Shown here: piece by piece, positions 17,845-28,240 of the stretch
How the letters are laid out: every line of letters starts with the position of its first letter
How positions within the stretch are numbered: the first letter of the stretch is position 1
DNA from: Halopseudomonas aestusnigri
Lineage (GTDB): Bacteria; Pseudomonadota; Gammaproteobacteria; Pseudomonadales; Pseudomonadaceae
Assembly (NCBI RefSeq): GCF_002197985.1
Contig: NZ_NBYK01000008.1
Location: forward strand, 85,334 to 149,333
Length of the DNA: 64,000 bases
Direction: 5' to 3'
The notes under the pieces: model-generated
The model's database searches: none
Told to the model about the DNA's origin: nothing
Seen by the model: only the letters and a program-made list of their open reading frames with translations
Made by a program: the position numbers and the translations under genes

Positions 17845-18993
17845 TCAGGCGCGGTCGATGCTGACCGCGTCGAACGCCCCGGGCCGGCGCGCCAGCAGCA
17901 CGAAGATCAGCGCGGCAATGGCCATCATGATCGGCAGTGCGTGGCCGGTCAGCCACTGGCTGACCGCGCCCGTCAGCATCGGCCCGAGCAAACAGCCAAG
18001 ACCCCAGAGCATGGCGATGTGGGCATTGGCGCGCACCAGTTCATCATCCCGGTAACGCTGCCCAACCAGGATGATCGACAGGGTATAGAGCGCGCCGGCA
18101 CTGGCGCCAAACAGCACCAGCACCGGCCAGATCAGCACCGTATGCAGCACTAGCGGCAAGGCAATACTGCTGAGCAGCAATATCAGCCCGCAGAACCTGA
18201 ACAGCGCGGTGCGCGAGACTCGATCCGCCAGCGCGCCGACCGGCACCTGCAGCACCGCATCGCCGACCACCACGGTGCTGACCATGATCAGCGCCAGCTG
18301 CTGGGCAAAGCCCTCGCGGATCAGATAAACCGGCAGCAACGTCAGGGTCATGGTTTCAAACCCCGCAAACAGCACCATCGCCCAGGCAATCGCCGGCAGC
18401 TGACGGATGAAACGGCGCAGGCCACGCCCGCCTGCGGCGGCCGCATCCACCACCGGCGCACCGGTGACGGTCATCAGCATCAGACTGCCAAACACCAGCA
18501 GCCCGGTGGACAGCCAGAAACCGCTGTCCGCCTCGGTGCCGATAAAACCCAGCAGCAGCGGCCCGCACAGTTGGCTGAGGGCAAAACCGCTGCCGTATAC
18601 CGCCACCAGCCGCCCGCGCAGGCGATCCGGCACAATCTGATTGATCCAGCTTTCGCCAAGGATAAAGGTCACCGTCAGCGAAATACCCAGCACCAGCCGC
18701 AGCAGCAGCCAGACCGAATAGCTCGGCCAGATCGCCAGCAGCGCAACCGATACCGCACTGCAGACCATTACCAGGCGCAGGGTATTCTCCGAACCAAGCC
18801 GCCCCGCCAGCCGCCCGCTCAAACGCGAGCCCAGCACAATACCCACCGCCGGCATCCCCGCCATGACGCCAATGGCAAAGGTGCTGTAGCCCCATTCGTG
18901 CAGGCGCAGCGACACCAGCGGCAGAGTCACGCCAAGCGCCAGCCCGACGATCACCACCGCGGCGGTGACAACGGTGTAGGTTTTCCAGTTCAT
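17845..18993 (-). CDS. MFS transporter (YcaD-like)
   Basis: 382 aa with about 12 hydrophobic segments, GSRLSGRLAGRLGSENTLR (the loop 2-3 MFS signature region) and GESWINQIVPDRLRGRLVAVYG. Resembles the YcaD-type subfamily of uncharacterised major-facilitator carriers. Start chosen at ATG 18993 (MNWKTYTVVTAA), because the longer reading to 19053 translates a 7-bp repeat array into a repeated peptide. The ribosome-binding site is poor and is squeezed between the repeat array and the ATG. Converges with pqqU (9 bp gap). Substrate unknown. Confidence 0.85.
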   Translation of the reverse strand: MNWKTYTVVTAAVVIVGLALGVTLPLVSLRLHEWGYSTFAIGVMAGMPAVGIVLGSRLSGRLAGRLGSENTLRLVMVCSAVSVALLAIWPSYSVWLLLRLVLGISLTVTFILGESWINQIVPDRLRGRLVAVYGSGFALSQLCGPLLLGFIGTEADSGFWLSTGLLVFGSLMLMTVTGAPVVDAAAAGGRGLRRFIRQLPAIAWAMVLFAGFETMTLTLLPVYLIREGFAQQLALIMVSTVVVGDAVLQVPVGALADRVSRTALFRFCGLILLLSSIALPLVLHTVLIWPVLVLFGASAGALYTLSIILVGQRYRDDELVRANAHIAMLWGLGCLLGPMLTGAVSQWLTGHALPIMMAIAALIFVLLARRPGAFDAVSIDRA

Positions 18994-19001
18994 AGGGGTC
19001 T

Positions 19002-19055
19002 CAAGCCGCAAGCCGCAAGCCGCAAGCCGCAAGCCGCAAGCCGCAAGCCGCAAGC
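19002..19055. repeat. exact 7-bp tandem repeat CAAGCCG x 7.7
   Basis: Seven perfect CAAGCCG copies plus CAAGC, beginning 9 bp before the MFS start codon. Identical head-to-tail units imply recent slippage. The array sits where the MFS gene's leader and ribosome-binding site should be. Confidence 0.95.
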
Positions 19056-19160
19056 GAAACAGGGTGAGTTAGGCGGCTAGGCCGTCAAGTGTTTTGCAAC
19101 GTCCCGCAGCGTTATCAAGCTTTAGCAAAGCCCGCGTGATTCAAGCCCACACGGGTTTTA

Positions 19161-19190
19161 CTTGCAGCTTGAAGCTTGCCGCTTGCCGCT
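19161..19190. repeat. degenerate 7-bp repeat (GCTTG-type)
   Basis: Units CTTGCAG, CTTGAAG, CTTGCCG, CTTGCCG in tandem, on the complementary orientation of the array at 19002-19055 and just after the aldehyde dehydrogenase gene. Same family as the arrays at the left end of the window. Confidence 0.65.
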
Positions 19191-19210
19191 GCTCCAGGCA
19201 GCGCAGCTGC

Positions 19211-20710
19211 TTAGAGCTTAATCCAGGTCGCCTTCAGTTCGGTGTACTTGTCGAAGGCGTGCAGCGACTTGTCGCGGCCGTTACCGGACTGCTTGAAGCC
19301 ACCAAAGGGCGCGGTCATGTCGCCGCCGTCGTACTGGTTGACCCAGACACTGCCTGCGCGCAGCGTACGCGCCGCACGGTGCGCCTTGGACAGGTCGCTG
19401 GTCCAGACTGCCGCGGCCAGACCGTAGATGGTGTCGTTGGCGATCTGCATGGCTTCGTCGAAGCTGCTGAAGCCGATGACCGACAGCACCGGCCCGAAGA
19501 TTTCCTCGCGGGCAATCCGCATGCTGTTGGTGACGCCATCGAACACGGTGGGCTCGACGAACAGCCCGCCGGTTTCTTCCATCACCCGCTTGCCACCGAG
19601 CTTCAGAGTTGCACCGTCGGCGTGACCGGTGTCGATATAGCGCAGCACGGTTTCGATCTGGGTGGTATCGACCAGCGCACCCACGCTGGTATTCGGATCC
19701 AGCGGGTGACCCGGTGCCCAGCTGCGCTTGAGCGCCTCAACCACCTTGGCGACGAAGGCCTCGCGGATCGACTCCTCCACCAGCAGACGCGATCCCGCGG
19801 TACAGACCTCGCCCTGGTTGTAGGCGATGGCGCTGGCAGCGGCTTCAGCCGCGGCGTCCAGATCCGGCGCGTCAGCAAACACTACGTTCGGACTCTTGCC
19901 ACCGGCCTCCAGCCAGACGCGCTTCATGTTCGACTCGCCGGCGTAAATCATCAACTGCTTGGCTATGCGGGTGGAGCCGGTGAACACCAGGGTATCGACA
20001 TCCATGTGCAGCGCCAGCGCCTTGCCGACGGTGTGGCCGTAACCGGGCAACACGTTCAGTACGCCCGCCGGGATACCAGCCTCAACCGCCAGCGCAGCGA
20101 CACGGATGGCGGTCAACGGGGACTTCTCCGACGGTTTCAGAACCACCGAGTTACCGGTTGCCAGTGCCGGGCCCAGTTTCCAGCTGGCCATCAGCAGCGG
20201 GAAGTTCCACGGCACAATGGCCGCAACCACACCGACCGGCTCGCGGGTCACCAGACCCAGTTCGTCGTGGGCGGTAGGTGCCACTTCGTCGTAGACCTTG
20301 TCGATTGCCTCGGCACTCCAGCGGATCGATCGGGCGGCACCGGGAATGTCGACCGCCATGGAATCGCCAATCGGCTTACCCATGTCGAGGGTTTCCAGCA
20401 GCGCCAGCTCCTCGCTGTGCTGTTCGATCAGATCGGCAAAACGCTGCATGATGCGCTTGCGCTGTACCGGCGCCTTGCGTGACCAGACGCCGCTGTCGAA
20501 CACCGCACGGGCATTGGCCACCGCCTGGTCGGCATCGGCCTGATCGCAGCTGGCAATCTGCGCCAGCACGCGACCGTCGATCGGCGATACGCAGTCAAAG
20601 GTCTCGCCGCTGATCGCCGGCTGATATTGGCCGGCCACAAACGCCTGGCCCTGAATCTGCAGCGCGGCCGCGCGCTGCTCCCAGTCCTGCCGACTGACTG
20701 CCTTGCTCAT
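19211..20710 (-). CDS. kauB: aldehyde dehydrogenase, PuuC/KauB type
   Basis: 499 aa. NAD(P)-dependent oxidation of amino- or guanidino-aldehydes arising from polyamines, agmatine or putrescine. Motifs: PWNFPLLMASWKLGPALATG, Rossmann FTGSTRIAKQLM, Glu in LEAGGKSPN, catalytic Cys in NQGEVCTAGSR. AGGAG stands 7 nt before ATG 20710; the frame runs further upstream into the promoter region but without similarity. It is divergent from an omega-aminotransferase gene, and the two activities fit one pathway: amine to aldehyde, aldehyde to acid. Whether the true substrate is 4-guanidinobutyraldehyde, 3-aminopropanal or a relative cannot be told. Confidence 0.85.
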   Translation of the reverse strand: MSKAVSRQDWEQRAAALQIQGQAFVAGQYQPAISGETFDCVSPIDGRVLAQIASCDQADADQAVANARAVFDSGVWSRKAPVQRKRIMQRFADLIEQHSEELALLETLDMGKPIGDSMAVDIPGAARSIRWSAEAIDKVYDEVAPTAHDELGLVTREPVGVVAAIVPWNFPLLMASWKLGPALATGNSVVLKPSEKSPLTAIRVAALAVEAGIPAGVLNVLPGYGHTVGKALALHMDVDTLVFTGSTRIAKQLMIYAGESNMKRVWLEAGGKSPNVVFADAPDLDAAAEAAASAIAYNQGEVCTAGSRLLVEESIREAFVAKVVEALKRSWAPGHPLDPNTSVGALVDTTQIETVLRYIDTGHADGATLKLGGKRVMEETGGLFVEPTVFDGVTNSMRIAREEIFGPVLSVIGFSSFDEAMQIANDTIYGLAAAVWTSDLSKAHRAARTLRAGSVWVNQYDGGDMTAPFGGFKQSGNGRDKSLHAFDKYTELKATWIKL

Positions 20711-20790
20711 GTTCTGCTCCTCGCTGCTGTTGCGCTGAAGGGAATTGAAATTCCGGCAACAGTAATTCAGTCCGCGGGAATAATTCAATA

Positions 20791-20862
20791 TTTTTGACAA
20801 ACGATGATAAAAGAACCGCTCTGTTTCGCTAAACCCCCCTTTGACGTTTGTTATTTTTGACA
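20791..20862. promoter_or_regulatory. divergent promoter/operator region of kauB and the aminotransferase
   Basis: TGACAAACG (20795-20803) and CGTTTGTTA (20845-20853) form an 8-of-9 inverted repeat, and TTTTTGACA occurs twice in direct orientation (20791-20799 and 20854-20862). The AT-rich patch stands out in GC-rich surroundings between two divergent catabolic genes, so a shared operator and TTGACA-type -35 boxes are likely. Confidence 0.5.
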
Positions 20863-20951
20863 TAGACTTTCCTGCATCAGCGCCACCGCCCACCCCTCCC
20901 GACGATGACGTTGCAGTCTGCCTCACTTCACCCCTCAGCCAGGATTGCATC

Positions 20952-22289
20952 ATGACCAGCTTGCAGCACCCGACACCCGCCCAGGACCTCAGCCTTGACC
21001 CGTTCTGGATGCCCTTTACCGCGAACCGTCAGTACAAGGCCAAGCCCCGGCTGCTGGCCAGCGCGTCCGGCGTCTACTACACCGACGTCGAAGGACGCCA
21101 GGTGCTCGACGGCACTTCGGGGCTGTGGTGCTGCAACGCGGGTCACGGTCGTCGCGAGATCTCCGAAGCCGTCAGCCGCCAGATCCAGCAGATGGACTTT
21201 GCGCCTACGTTCCAAATGGGCCACCCGCTGCCGTTCCAGCTGGCCGAGCGGCTGAGTGAGCTGGCCCCGGCAGGCCTGAACCGGGTGTTTTTCACCAACT
21301 CGGGGTCCGAGTCGGTCGATACCGCCCTGAAGATTGCACTGGGCTATCAACGCGCCATCGGCCAGGGCACCCGGACCCGCCTGATCGGCCGTGAGCTGGG
21401 TTATCACGGCGTCGGTTTTGGCGGCGTATCGGTCGGCGGCATGGGCAACAATCGCAAGGCGTTCATCCCGCAACTGCCGGGGGTAGACCACCTGCCGCAC
21501 ACCCTGGATCTGGAGCGCAACGCCTTCACCAAAGGGCTGCCGACCTTCGGCATCGAGCGTGCCGAGGCCCTGGAAGCGCTGGTGACCCTGCACGGCGCCG
21601 AGAACATTGCCGCCGTCATCGTCGAGCCGATGTCGGGCTCGGCGGGCGTCATCCTGCCGCCCCAGGGCTATCTGCAGCGGCTGCGCGAGATCACCAGCAA
21701 GCACGGCATTGTGCTGATCTTTGACGAGGTCATCACCGGTTACGGCCGCGTTGGCGCGCCCTTCGCCTCGCAACGCTGGGGCGTCACGCCGGACATCATC
21801 ACCACCGCCAAGGGCCTGACCAACGGCTCAATCCCGATGGGCGCGGTGTTTGTTGCCCAGCATATCCACGACGCCTTCATGCAGGGCCCGCAGGGGCTGA
21901 TCGAGTTCTTCCACGGCTACACCTACTCCGGGCACCCGGTGGCTGCCGCCGCCGCGCTGGCAACGCTCGATATCTATGCCAACGAACAGCTGCTGACCCG
22001 CGCTGCCGAGCTGGAAGACTACTGGGCAGACGCGCTGCAAAGCTTGCGCGACCTGCCGAACGTGATCGACATCCGCAACACCGGACTGGTCGGCGCCGTG
22101 CACCTGGCCAGCCGTCCTGACGCCCCCGGTGCCCGCGGCTACGAGGTGTTCGATGGCTGTTTCTGGGAAGGCGCAATGGTGCGTTGCAGCGGCGATATCA
22201 TTGCCATGTCGCCGCCGCTGACCGTGGAGAAGGCCGAACTGGATCGTCTGGTCGACACCCTCGCCACCGTGATTCGCCGCACCGCCTGA
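20952..22289 (+). CDS. bauA: omega-amino acid:pyruvate aminotransferase (BauA-like)
   Basis: 445 aa, class-III PLP aminotransferase close to P. aeruginosa beta-alanine:pyruvate aminotransferase (about 448 aa). Motifs: DPFWMPFTANRQY, FTNSGSESVDTALKIAL, GYHGVGFGGVSVGG, VEPMSGSAGVILPPQGYL, IFDEVITGYGRVG and the Lys of TTAKGLTNG. Start at ATG 20952 matches the family N-terminus. Acts on omega-amines such as beta-alanine or diaminopropane-derived acids with pyruvate as acceptor. Divergent from kauB. Confidence 0.88.
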   Translation: MTSLQHPTPAQDLSLDPFWMPFTANRQYKAKPRLLASASGVYYTDVEGRQVLDGTSGLWCCNAGHGRREISEAVSRQIQQMDFAPTFQMGHPLPFQLAERLSELAPAGLNRVFFTNSGSESVDTALKIALGYQRAIGQGTRTRLIGRELGYHGVGFGGVSVGGMGNNRKAFIPQLPGVDHLPHTLDLERNAFTKGLPTFGIERAEALEALVTLHGAENIAAVIVEPMSGSAGVILPPQGYLQRLREITSKHGIVLIFDEVITGYGRVGAPFASQRWGVTPDIITTAKGLTNGSIPMGAVFVAQHIHDAFMQGPQGLIEFFHGYTYSGHPVAAAAALATLDIYANEQLLTRAAELEDYWADALQSLRDLPNVIDIRNTGLVGAVHLASRPDAPGARGYEVFDGCFWEGAMVRCSGDIIAMSPPLTVEKAELDRLVDTLATVIRRTA

Positions 22290-22297
22290 GCTTGTAC

Positions 22298-22323
22298 GGC
22301 TGCCGTCGGGAACGACGGCAGCC
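22298..22323. terminator. hairpin after the aminotransferase gene
   Basis: Perfect 10-bp stem GGCTGCCGTC / GACGGCAGCC with loop GGGAAC, 8 bp after the aminotransferase stop. No T-tract follows, so it may be an RNA-stabilising or weak terminator structure. A related hairpin is at 36563-36593. Confidence 0.5.
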
Positions 22324-22344
22324 AGAACCTTACAGGGAACCATC

Positions 22345-22707
22345 ATGAGCATTTCCAGCATCATTGATTTCGCCACTGCCGACACCCCGGCAGAGCACTA
22401 CCGCCCGGACGCCGCCAAGATCATCAGCGGCGATCCGGCACAGAGCGTACGCAACCATTACAGCAGCCCGGACGGCCAGTTCAGCACCGGTATCTGGGAG
22501 GCCGAACCCGGTCACTGGACCGTCAGCTACAGCGAGCACGAGTACTGCGAGATTCTCGAGGGCGAGTCGGTACTGCACGACGCCGACGGCAACAGCCGGG
22601 TGCTGCGCACCGGCGACCGCTTCGTCATCCCCGCCGGTTTCAGCGGCAGCTGGGAGGTCCGCGTGCGCACCCGCAAGGTCTATGTTATCTACGAACCGGC
22701 CAGCTGA
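22345..22707 (+). CDS. cupin domain protein (DUF861 type)
   Basis: 120 aa, single cupin barrel of the DUF861/ureidoglycine-aminohydrolase-like group: SPDGQFSTGIWEAEPGHWTVSYSEHEYCEILEGES and RTGDRFVIPAGFSGSWEVR. The Glu/His pattern fits a small metal-binding cupin. It follows the aminotransferase by 55 bp on the same strand, so co-transcription is possible; proteins like this often accompany amine-catabolism genes. No reaction can be assigned. Confidence 0.85.
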   Translation: MSISSIIDFATADTPAEHYRPDAAKIISGDPAQSVRNHYSSPDGQFSTGIWEAEPGHWTVSYSEHEYCEILEGESVLHDADGNSRVLRTGDRFVIPAGFSGSWEVRVRTRKVYVIYEPAS

Positions 22708-22786
22708 TCCGCACCCGCGCCGGTTTGACGTATTACGCCCCACCACCTAGGTTGGGAGAAGCCACACCATACGGCGGGAGCAACCG

Positions 22787-23542
22787 GTGACGCGTCTTGT
22801 CTTTCTTGTCAGCCTGTTATCACTGTCACTGACGGTACCTCCAGCCTGTGCCCAGGAGCCGGCTCCGCTCGAGTTCGCGCTGGCCGACTTCCCGCCGTAT
22901 TTCCAGCTCAACGACCAGGGGGAGCCCGGCGGCCCGGTACTGGCGCTGGCCGACGCGCTGTTTGCCGAGGCCGACTTGCCCTTTGCCACGCGCGGTTACC
23001 CCGCCGCCCGCCTGTACAGCAGGCTGCAGCAGGGGCAGACCATCGTTTCCATGGGCGGCGAAGGGCACCCGGGCATGCTGGTCGGCGCCCTGCAGGGCAA
23101 TGTCCCGGTGTTCAATCTGGCCCTGAATATCTACCGCAAGCCGCAGCAACCGGCCATCCATAGCCCGGCGGGGCTGGCAGGCAGCAGCGTGATTCTGATT
23201 GGTGCCTACCGCTATGGCGCACTCGGAGAACAGCTCAAGGCCCCCGGCTCAAGGGTCAGGATCGCCTACGCCAACAGCCACTCCGGGGCGTTGCAAATGC
23301 TCTTGCACGATCGCGCACCCTATCTGCTTAACTATGACGATCCGATGCGCAGCCTGATCGAAGCACTGCCGGCCGACAGCATTGCCAGTGACCCGCTGGT
23401 GCGTATGGATGTCTACTTTTTCATATCCCGCGCCCATCCCGATGCCGAAGGCCTGCGTGATCGGCTGGACGCCGCACTGCGCAGGGTGAAACAGCGCGGC
23501 GACGTGCAGCGTATTCTGTCAGCGGCACCGTATCCGCATTGA
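22787..23542 (+). CDS. orphan periplasmic solute-binding protein (SBP_bac_3-like)
   Basis: 251 aa with a signal peptide (about 1-20, ending AQEP) and the two-lobe fold of amino-acid-type binding proteins (EFALADFPPYFQLNDQGEPGG; YPAARLYSRLQQGQ). GTG start with CGGGAG upstream. No permease or ATPase is adjacent, so this may be a stand-alone sensor or a distant transporter's subunit. The ligand is unknown. Confidence 0.8.
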   Translation: MTRLVFLVSLLSLSLTVPPACAQEPAPLEFALADFPPYFQLNDQGEPGGPVLALADALFAEADLPFATRGYPAARLYSRLQQGQTIVSMGGEGHPGMLVGALQGNVPVFNLALNIYRKPQQPAIHSPAGLAGSSVILIGAYRYGALGEQLKAPGSRVRIAYANSHSGALQMLLHDRAPYLLNYDDPMRSLIEALPADSIASDPLVRMDVYFFISRAHPDAEGLRDRLDAALRRVKQRGDVQRILSAAPYPH

Positions 23543-23732
23543 TCCTGAGCCCTGCCTGATTACAAAACACAGTGGTCTAAACGTGACCAGCCGGTTACAT
23601 TTCTCGTCAGCACTGACATCGAAACCAACAATCCAATAGTCCCATTGATCGGGCAGCGGCTTTCAATAGCCAGGTAGCGCCCGATTACGCCCCTGTTGCA
23701 GGAGCTCAGGACACAGCCAGGAGTCCAGTCTG

Positions 23733-25640
23733 ATGTCGCGTTTACCGGTCATTGTCGGCTTCGGCGGCTATAACGCCGCCGGCCGCAGCTCTTTCCACCA
23801 CGGTTTTCGGCGCATGGTGATCGAGTCCCTGCCCGCTGCCGAGCGGCAGGAGACACTCGCAGGTCTGGCCGTACTGATGAAGCTGGTGAGCGTCGAGAAC
23901 GATCAGTATGTCGATACCGACGGCCAGCCACTGACTCTCGCCGACATTGAGCAGCGTTTTGGCCAGCAGATCCTCGACGGCACCCTGGTACGCCGCATCG
24001 AAAAGCGCTATCTGGACGTTGATGCCGCCCACTGGCAGAAGAATCTGACCGTTACCGGTGAAGCCGGCAAGCCCTTCTCCTTCATTACCCTGAGCAAGCA
24101 GCTGCCCGAGCCGCTGCCGAGCGACTGGGTGGTTGAACCGCTGAACGACACCGAAGTCATGGTCACCGTGTATGACGGCTGCGATCTCAAGGTCGACAGC
24201 TTCCGCGCCCTGCCGGTGAAGTCGGCCGGTCAGTTGCCCAGTGGCCTGGAGCCCGGTGAGCTGTACGCCTCGCGCTTTCATCCGCGCGGCCTGCAGCTGA
24301 CCATCGTTGCCGCCACTGACGCCCTGCGCTCGGTCGGCATCGACTGGCAAACCATCGCCAACAGCGTCGAACCCGACGAAGTCGCGGTGTTTGCCAGCAG
24401 CGCCATGAGCCAGCTTGACGAAAACAGCTTCGGCGGCCTGATGCAGTCGCGCCTGAAAGGCGGCCGGGTCAGCGCCAAGCAGCTGGCGCTGGGCCTGAAC
24501 AGCATGCCGGCCGACTTTATCAATGCCTATATTCTCGGCAGCGTCGGCACCACCGGTGCCATCACCGGCGCCTGCGCCAGCTTCCTCTACAACCTGCAAA
24601 AAGGCAGCGACATGATCACCAGCGGCCGCGCCCGCGTGGTACTGGTCGGCAACGGGGAAGCGCCGATTACCCAGGAATGCATCGAGGGTTACGGCGCCAT
24701 GGGCGCACTGGCAACCGAAGACGGTCTGCGCCAGATTGGCGGCAGCGACGAGGTCGACTTCCGCCGTGCCAGCCGCCCGTTCAGCGCCAACTGCGGTTTT
24801 ACCCTGGCAGAGTCCGGCCAATTCTTTGTGCTGATGGACGACGCCCTGGCGATGGAGATGGGCGCAGATATTCACGGCGCGGTGCCGGACGTGTTCATCA
24901 ACGCCGACGGCTTCAAGAAATCGATTTCCGCACCCGGCCCCGGCAACTATCTGACCATGGCCAAAGCGGTCCACGCGGCCATGCAGATCGTTGGCCCGGA
25001 GGCGGTGCGCCAGCGCAGTTTTATTCAGGCTCACGGCTCCAGCACCCCCGCCAACCGGGTAACCGAGTCGGAAATTCTCGACCGCGTGGCCGAGGCGTTC
25101 GATATCAGCAGCTGGCCGGTCGCGGCGGTGAAAGCCTACGTCGGGCATTCACTGGCCAGCGCCAGTGCCGATCAGTTGGCCGCAACCCTCGGCAGCTTCA
25201 AGTACCAGATTATCCCGGGCATCAAGACCATTGATCAGGTCGCCGATGATGTGCACCAGCAGCGTCTGCTGATCAGCACCCGCGATATCGACCGCAGCCA
25301 GCTGCCGCTGGAAGTCGCCTTTATCAACTCCAAGGGCTTTGGCGGCAATAACGCCAGTGCCGTGGTGATCGCCCCGACGGTCGTCGAGCGGATGTTGAAA
25401 AAACGTTACGGGGCCGAGGCATTCGAGGCCTGGCAGCAGCGCCGCGAACAGACCCGCGCCGCGGCCGATGCCTACAACCAGCGCGCGCTCAAGGGCCAGC
25501 TGGATATCATCTATAACTTCGGGCAGAACATGATCGACGAGTCGGCAATCGAGATCAGCGACGCGCAGATTCAGGTGCCCGGGTTCAGCAAGGCGCTGAC
25601 CTTCCGCACCGATGAGCGCTTCAAGGACATGCTGGACTGA
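23733..25640 (+). CDS. fabY: beta-ketoacyl-ACP synthase FabY
   Basis: 635 aa, the large KAS protein known from P. aeruginosa (PA5174, about 634 aa). It condenses acetyl-CoA with malonyl-ACP to start fatty-acid synthesis, replacing FabH. It begins MSRLPVIVGFGGYNAAGRSSFHHGFRR-like, has the active-site Cys281 in TGACASFLYN, and two catalytic histidines in QAHGSSTPANR and AVKAYVGHSLAS. AGGAG precedes the ATG. Transcribed alone with a 190-bp upstream region. A REP-like hairpin follows the stop. Confidence 0.92.
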   Translation: MSRLPVIVGFGGYNAAGRSSFHHGFRRMVIESLPAAERQETLAGLAVLMKLVSVENDQYVDTDGQPLTLADIEQRFGQQILDGTLVRRIEKRYLDVDAAHWQKNLTVTGEAGKPFSFITLSKQLPEPLPSDWVVEPLNDTEVMVTVYDGCDLKVDSFRALPVKSAGQLPSGLEPGELYASRFHPRGLQLTIVAATDALRSVGIDWQTIANSVEPDEVAVFASSAMSQLDENSFGGLMQSRLKGGRVSAKQLALGLNSMPADFINAYILGSVGTTGAITGACASFLYNLQKGSDMITSGRARVVLVGNGEAPITQECIEGYGAMGALATEDGLRQIGGSDEVDFRRASRPFSANCGFTLAESGQFFVLMDDALAMEMGADIHGAVPDVFINADGFKKSISAPGPGNYLTMAKAVHAAMQIVGPEAVRQRSFIQAHGSSTPANRVTESEILDRVAEAFDISSWPVAAVKAYVGHSLASASADQLAATLGSFKYQIIPGIKTIDQVADDVHQQRLLISTRDIDRSQLPLEVAFINSKGFGGNNASAVVIAPTVVERMLKKRYGAEAFEAWQQRREQTRAAADAYNQRALKGQLDIIYNFGQNMIDESAIEISDAQIQVPGFSKALTFRTDERFKDMLD

Positions 25641-25647
25641 TTTGCCC

Positions 25648-25673
25648 GCGGGGTACGGCCTGCCGTGCCCCGC
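25648..25673. repeat. REP-like hairpin between fabY and adenine deaminase
   Basis: GCGGGG-ACGGC / GCCGT-CCCCGC with one mismatch, between two convergent genes. The centre (ACGGC..GCCGT) matches the REP-like hairpins around the IS110 element. It may end both transcripts. Confidence 0.6.
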
Positions 25674-25680
25674 TCCCGCC

Positions 25681-27150
<1,470 letters not shown>

Positions 27151-27204
27151 CTGAATCCCCCCGGGCACCCGGCTACGCGGCCCTGCGGGTTCGCTGCGTT
27201 GCTC

Positions 27205-27276
27205 GATTTATCGGGGAGCCACAAAACTCGGCTCTACGAGCCTCAGACATCCTGTGGCTCTTTATCCCGATAAATC
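27205..27276. repeat. long bulged hairpin
   Basis: GATTTATCGGG (27205-27215) pairs with CCCGATAAATC (27266-27276), then AGCCACA (27217-27223) with TGTGGCT (27253-27259), closing with GGCTC-TAC-GAGCC (27230-27242). Lies 55 bp to the right of the 264-bp element. Confidence 0.6.
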
Positions 27277-27422
27277 TGCGCTACTCGCCCGCGTAAACGG
27301 GACGAAACCCGAGTGCACACTCCACCATCCACGCATTCAGCAGCAACACTTGGCGCAGTGCCTCGGCACTCACCCTGAAACGTCGTAAAGTATTGAAGGC
27401 AAGCGCGCTAGAGAGCACTCAA

Positions 27423-28082
27423 TTACTTACGAGCCCGAATCGCCGCCATAAACGCAGCCATCTCGGCATCGCGATCGGCAGCAACCTGCTGCACGTTGGG
27501 GTTCTGCGCCAGCAGTTCCAGCAGCGCTGCGCCCTGCGGCAGTTCGGCCTTGAGGTCGATATCGAACAGTTTCTGCGCGACAGTGCAAGCCAGATCAAAG
27601 CTGTAGAGGAAGAACAGGTCGGCGATGGTCATTTCGCTGCCGGCCACATAGGGCGCAAAGCGGGCATGACGGGCCAGGGTGGCAACACCGGCCAGCAACT
27701 CGACGCGGGCCTTGTCCTTGATCGCCTGATCGACCTTGCCACCGAAAAACACTTCCATGAAGCAGGAACGGGCCGGCAGTTCGATATACAGCTCGATCTC
27801 CTTGGTCAGCGCCCGCACCACCCCGCGCTCATAGGGGTCGCTCGGCAGCAGCGGCTTGCCACCCTGGGTTTCCTCGATGTATTCGAGGATGACATTGGTT
27901 TCGTTGAGAAAGCCCTTGTCGGTCTCCAGTACCGGAACCTTGCCGCGCGGACTGATTGCCAGAAACTCGAGGTCCTGGCTGCCATGCACGTGATTGATTT
28001 CGAACTCGACGCCCTTTTCCAGCAGCGCCAGCTTGACCATGTTGAAGTAGTTGCTGGCGGCAAAGCCGTGTAGTCTGATCAT
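27423..28082 (-). CDS. glutathione S-transferase family protein
   Basis: 219 aa from ATG 28082, which has GGAG nine nt upstream; a second ATG at 28097 lacks a ribosome-binding site. N-terminal thioredoxin-like domain (about 1-80: LHGFAASNYFNMVKLALLEKG, GKVPVLETDKGFLNETNVILEYIEE) and C-terminal helical domain (about 90-215). Conjugates glutathione to electrophiles or acts as a peroxidase or isomerase; substrate unknown. Divergent from the TIGR02647 gene. Confidence 0.88.
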   Translation of the reverse strand: MIRLHGFAASNYFNMVKLALLEKGVEFEINHVHGSQDLEFLAISPRGKVPVLETDKGFLNETNVILEYIEETQGGKPLLPSDPYERGVVRALTKEIELYIELPARSCFMEVFFGGKVDQAIKDKARVELLAGVATLARHARFAPYVAGSEMTIADLFFLYSFDLACTVAQKLFDIDLKAELPQGAALLELLAQNPNVQQVAADRDAEMAAFMAAIRARK

Positions 28083-28240
28083 CCTGTTGTTCTCCATTGT
28101 TAGGCGGAAGTGGCGACACCGTGACGCGCCCTGATTTGTACCCGCTCAGGTGATAATGCGCCAGTGTCATCATGGCTCTGAATGCGCCAACAACGACACC
28201 CGGCTAGACTGACTGCAAACCCGATAAAAAAGGCCCCGCC

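Noticed and set aside
18993-19053. Longer MFS N-terminus starting at 19053
   Set aside because: The extension is only the translated 7-bp repeat and lacks family similarity.
19002-19055. CRISPR-like array
   Set aside because: Units are 7 bp, contiguous and without spacers; there are no cas genes.
23742-25148. 468-codon frame opposite fabY
   Set aside because: Antisense shadow of a gene with complete catalytic residues.
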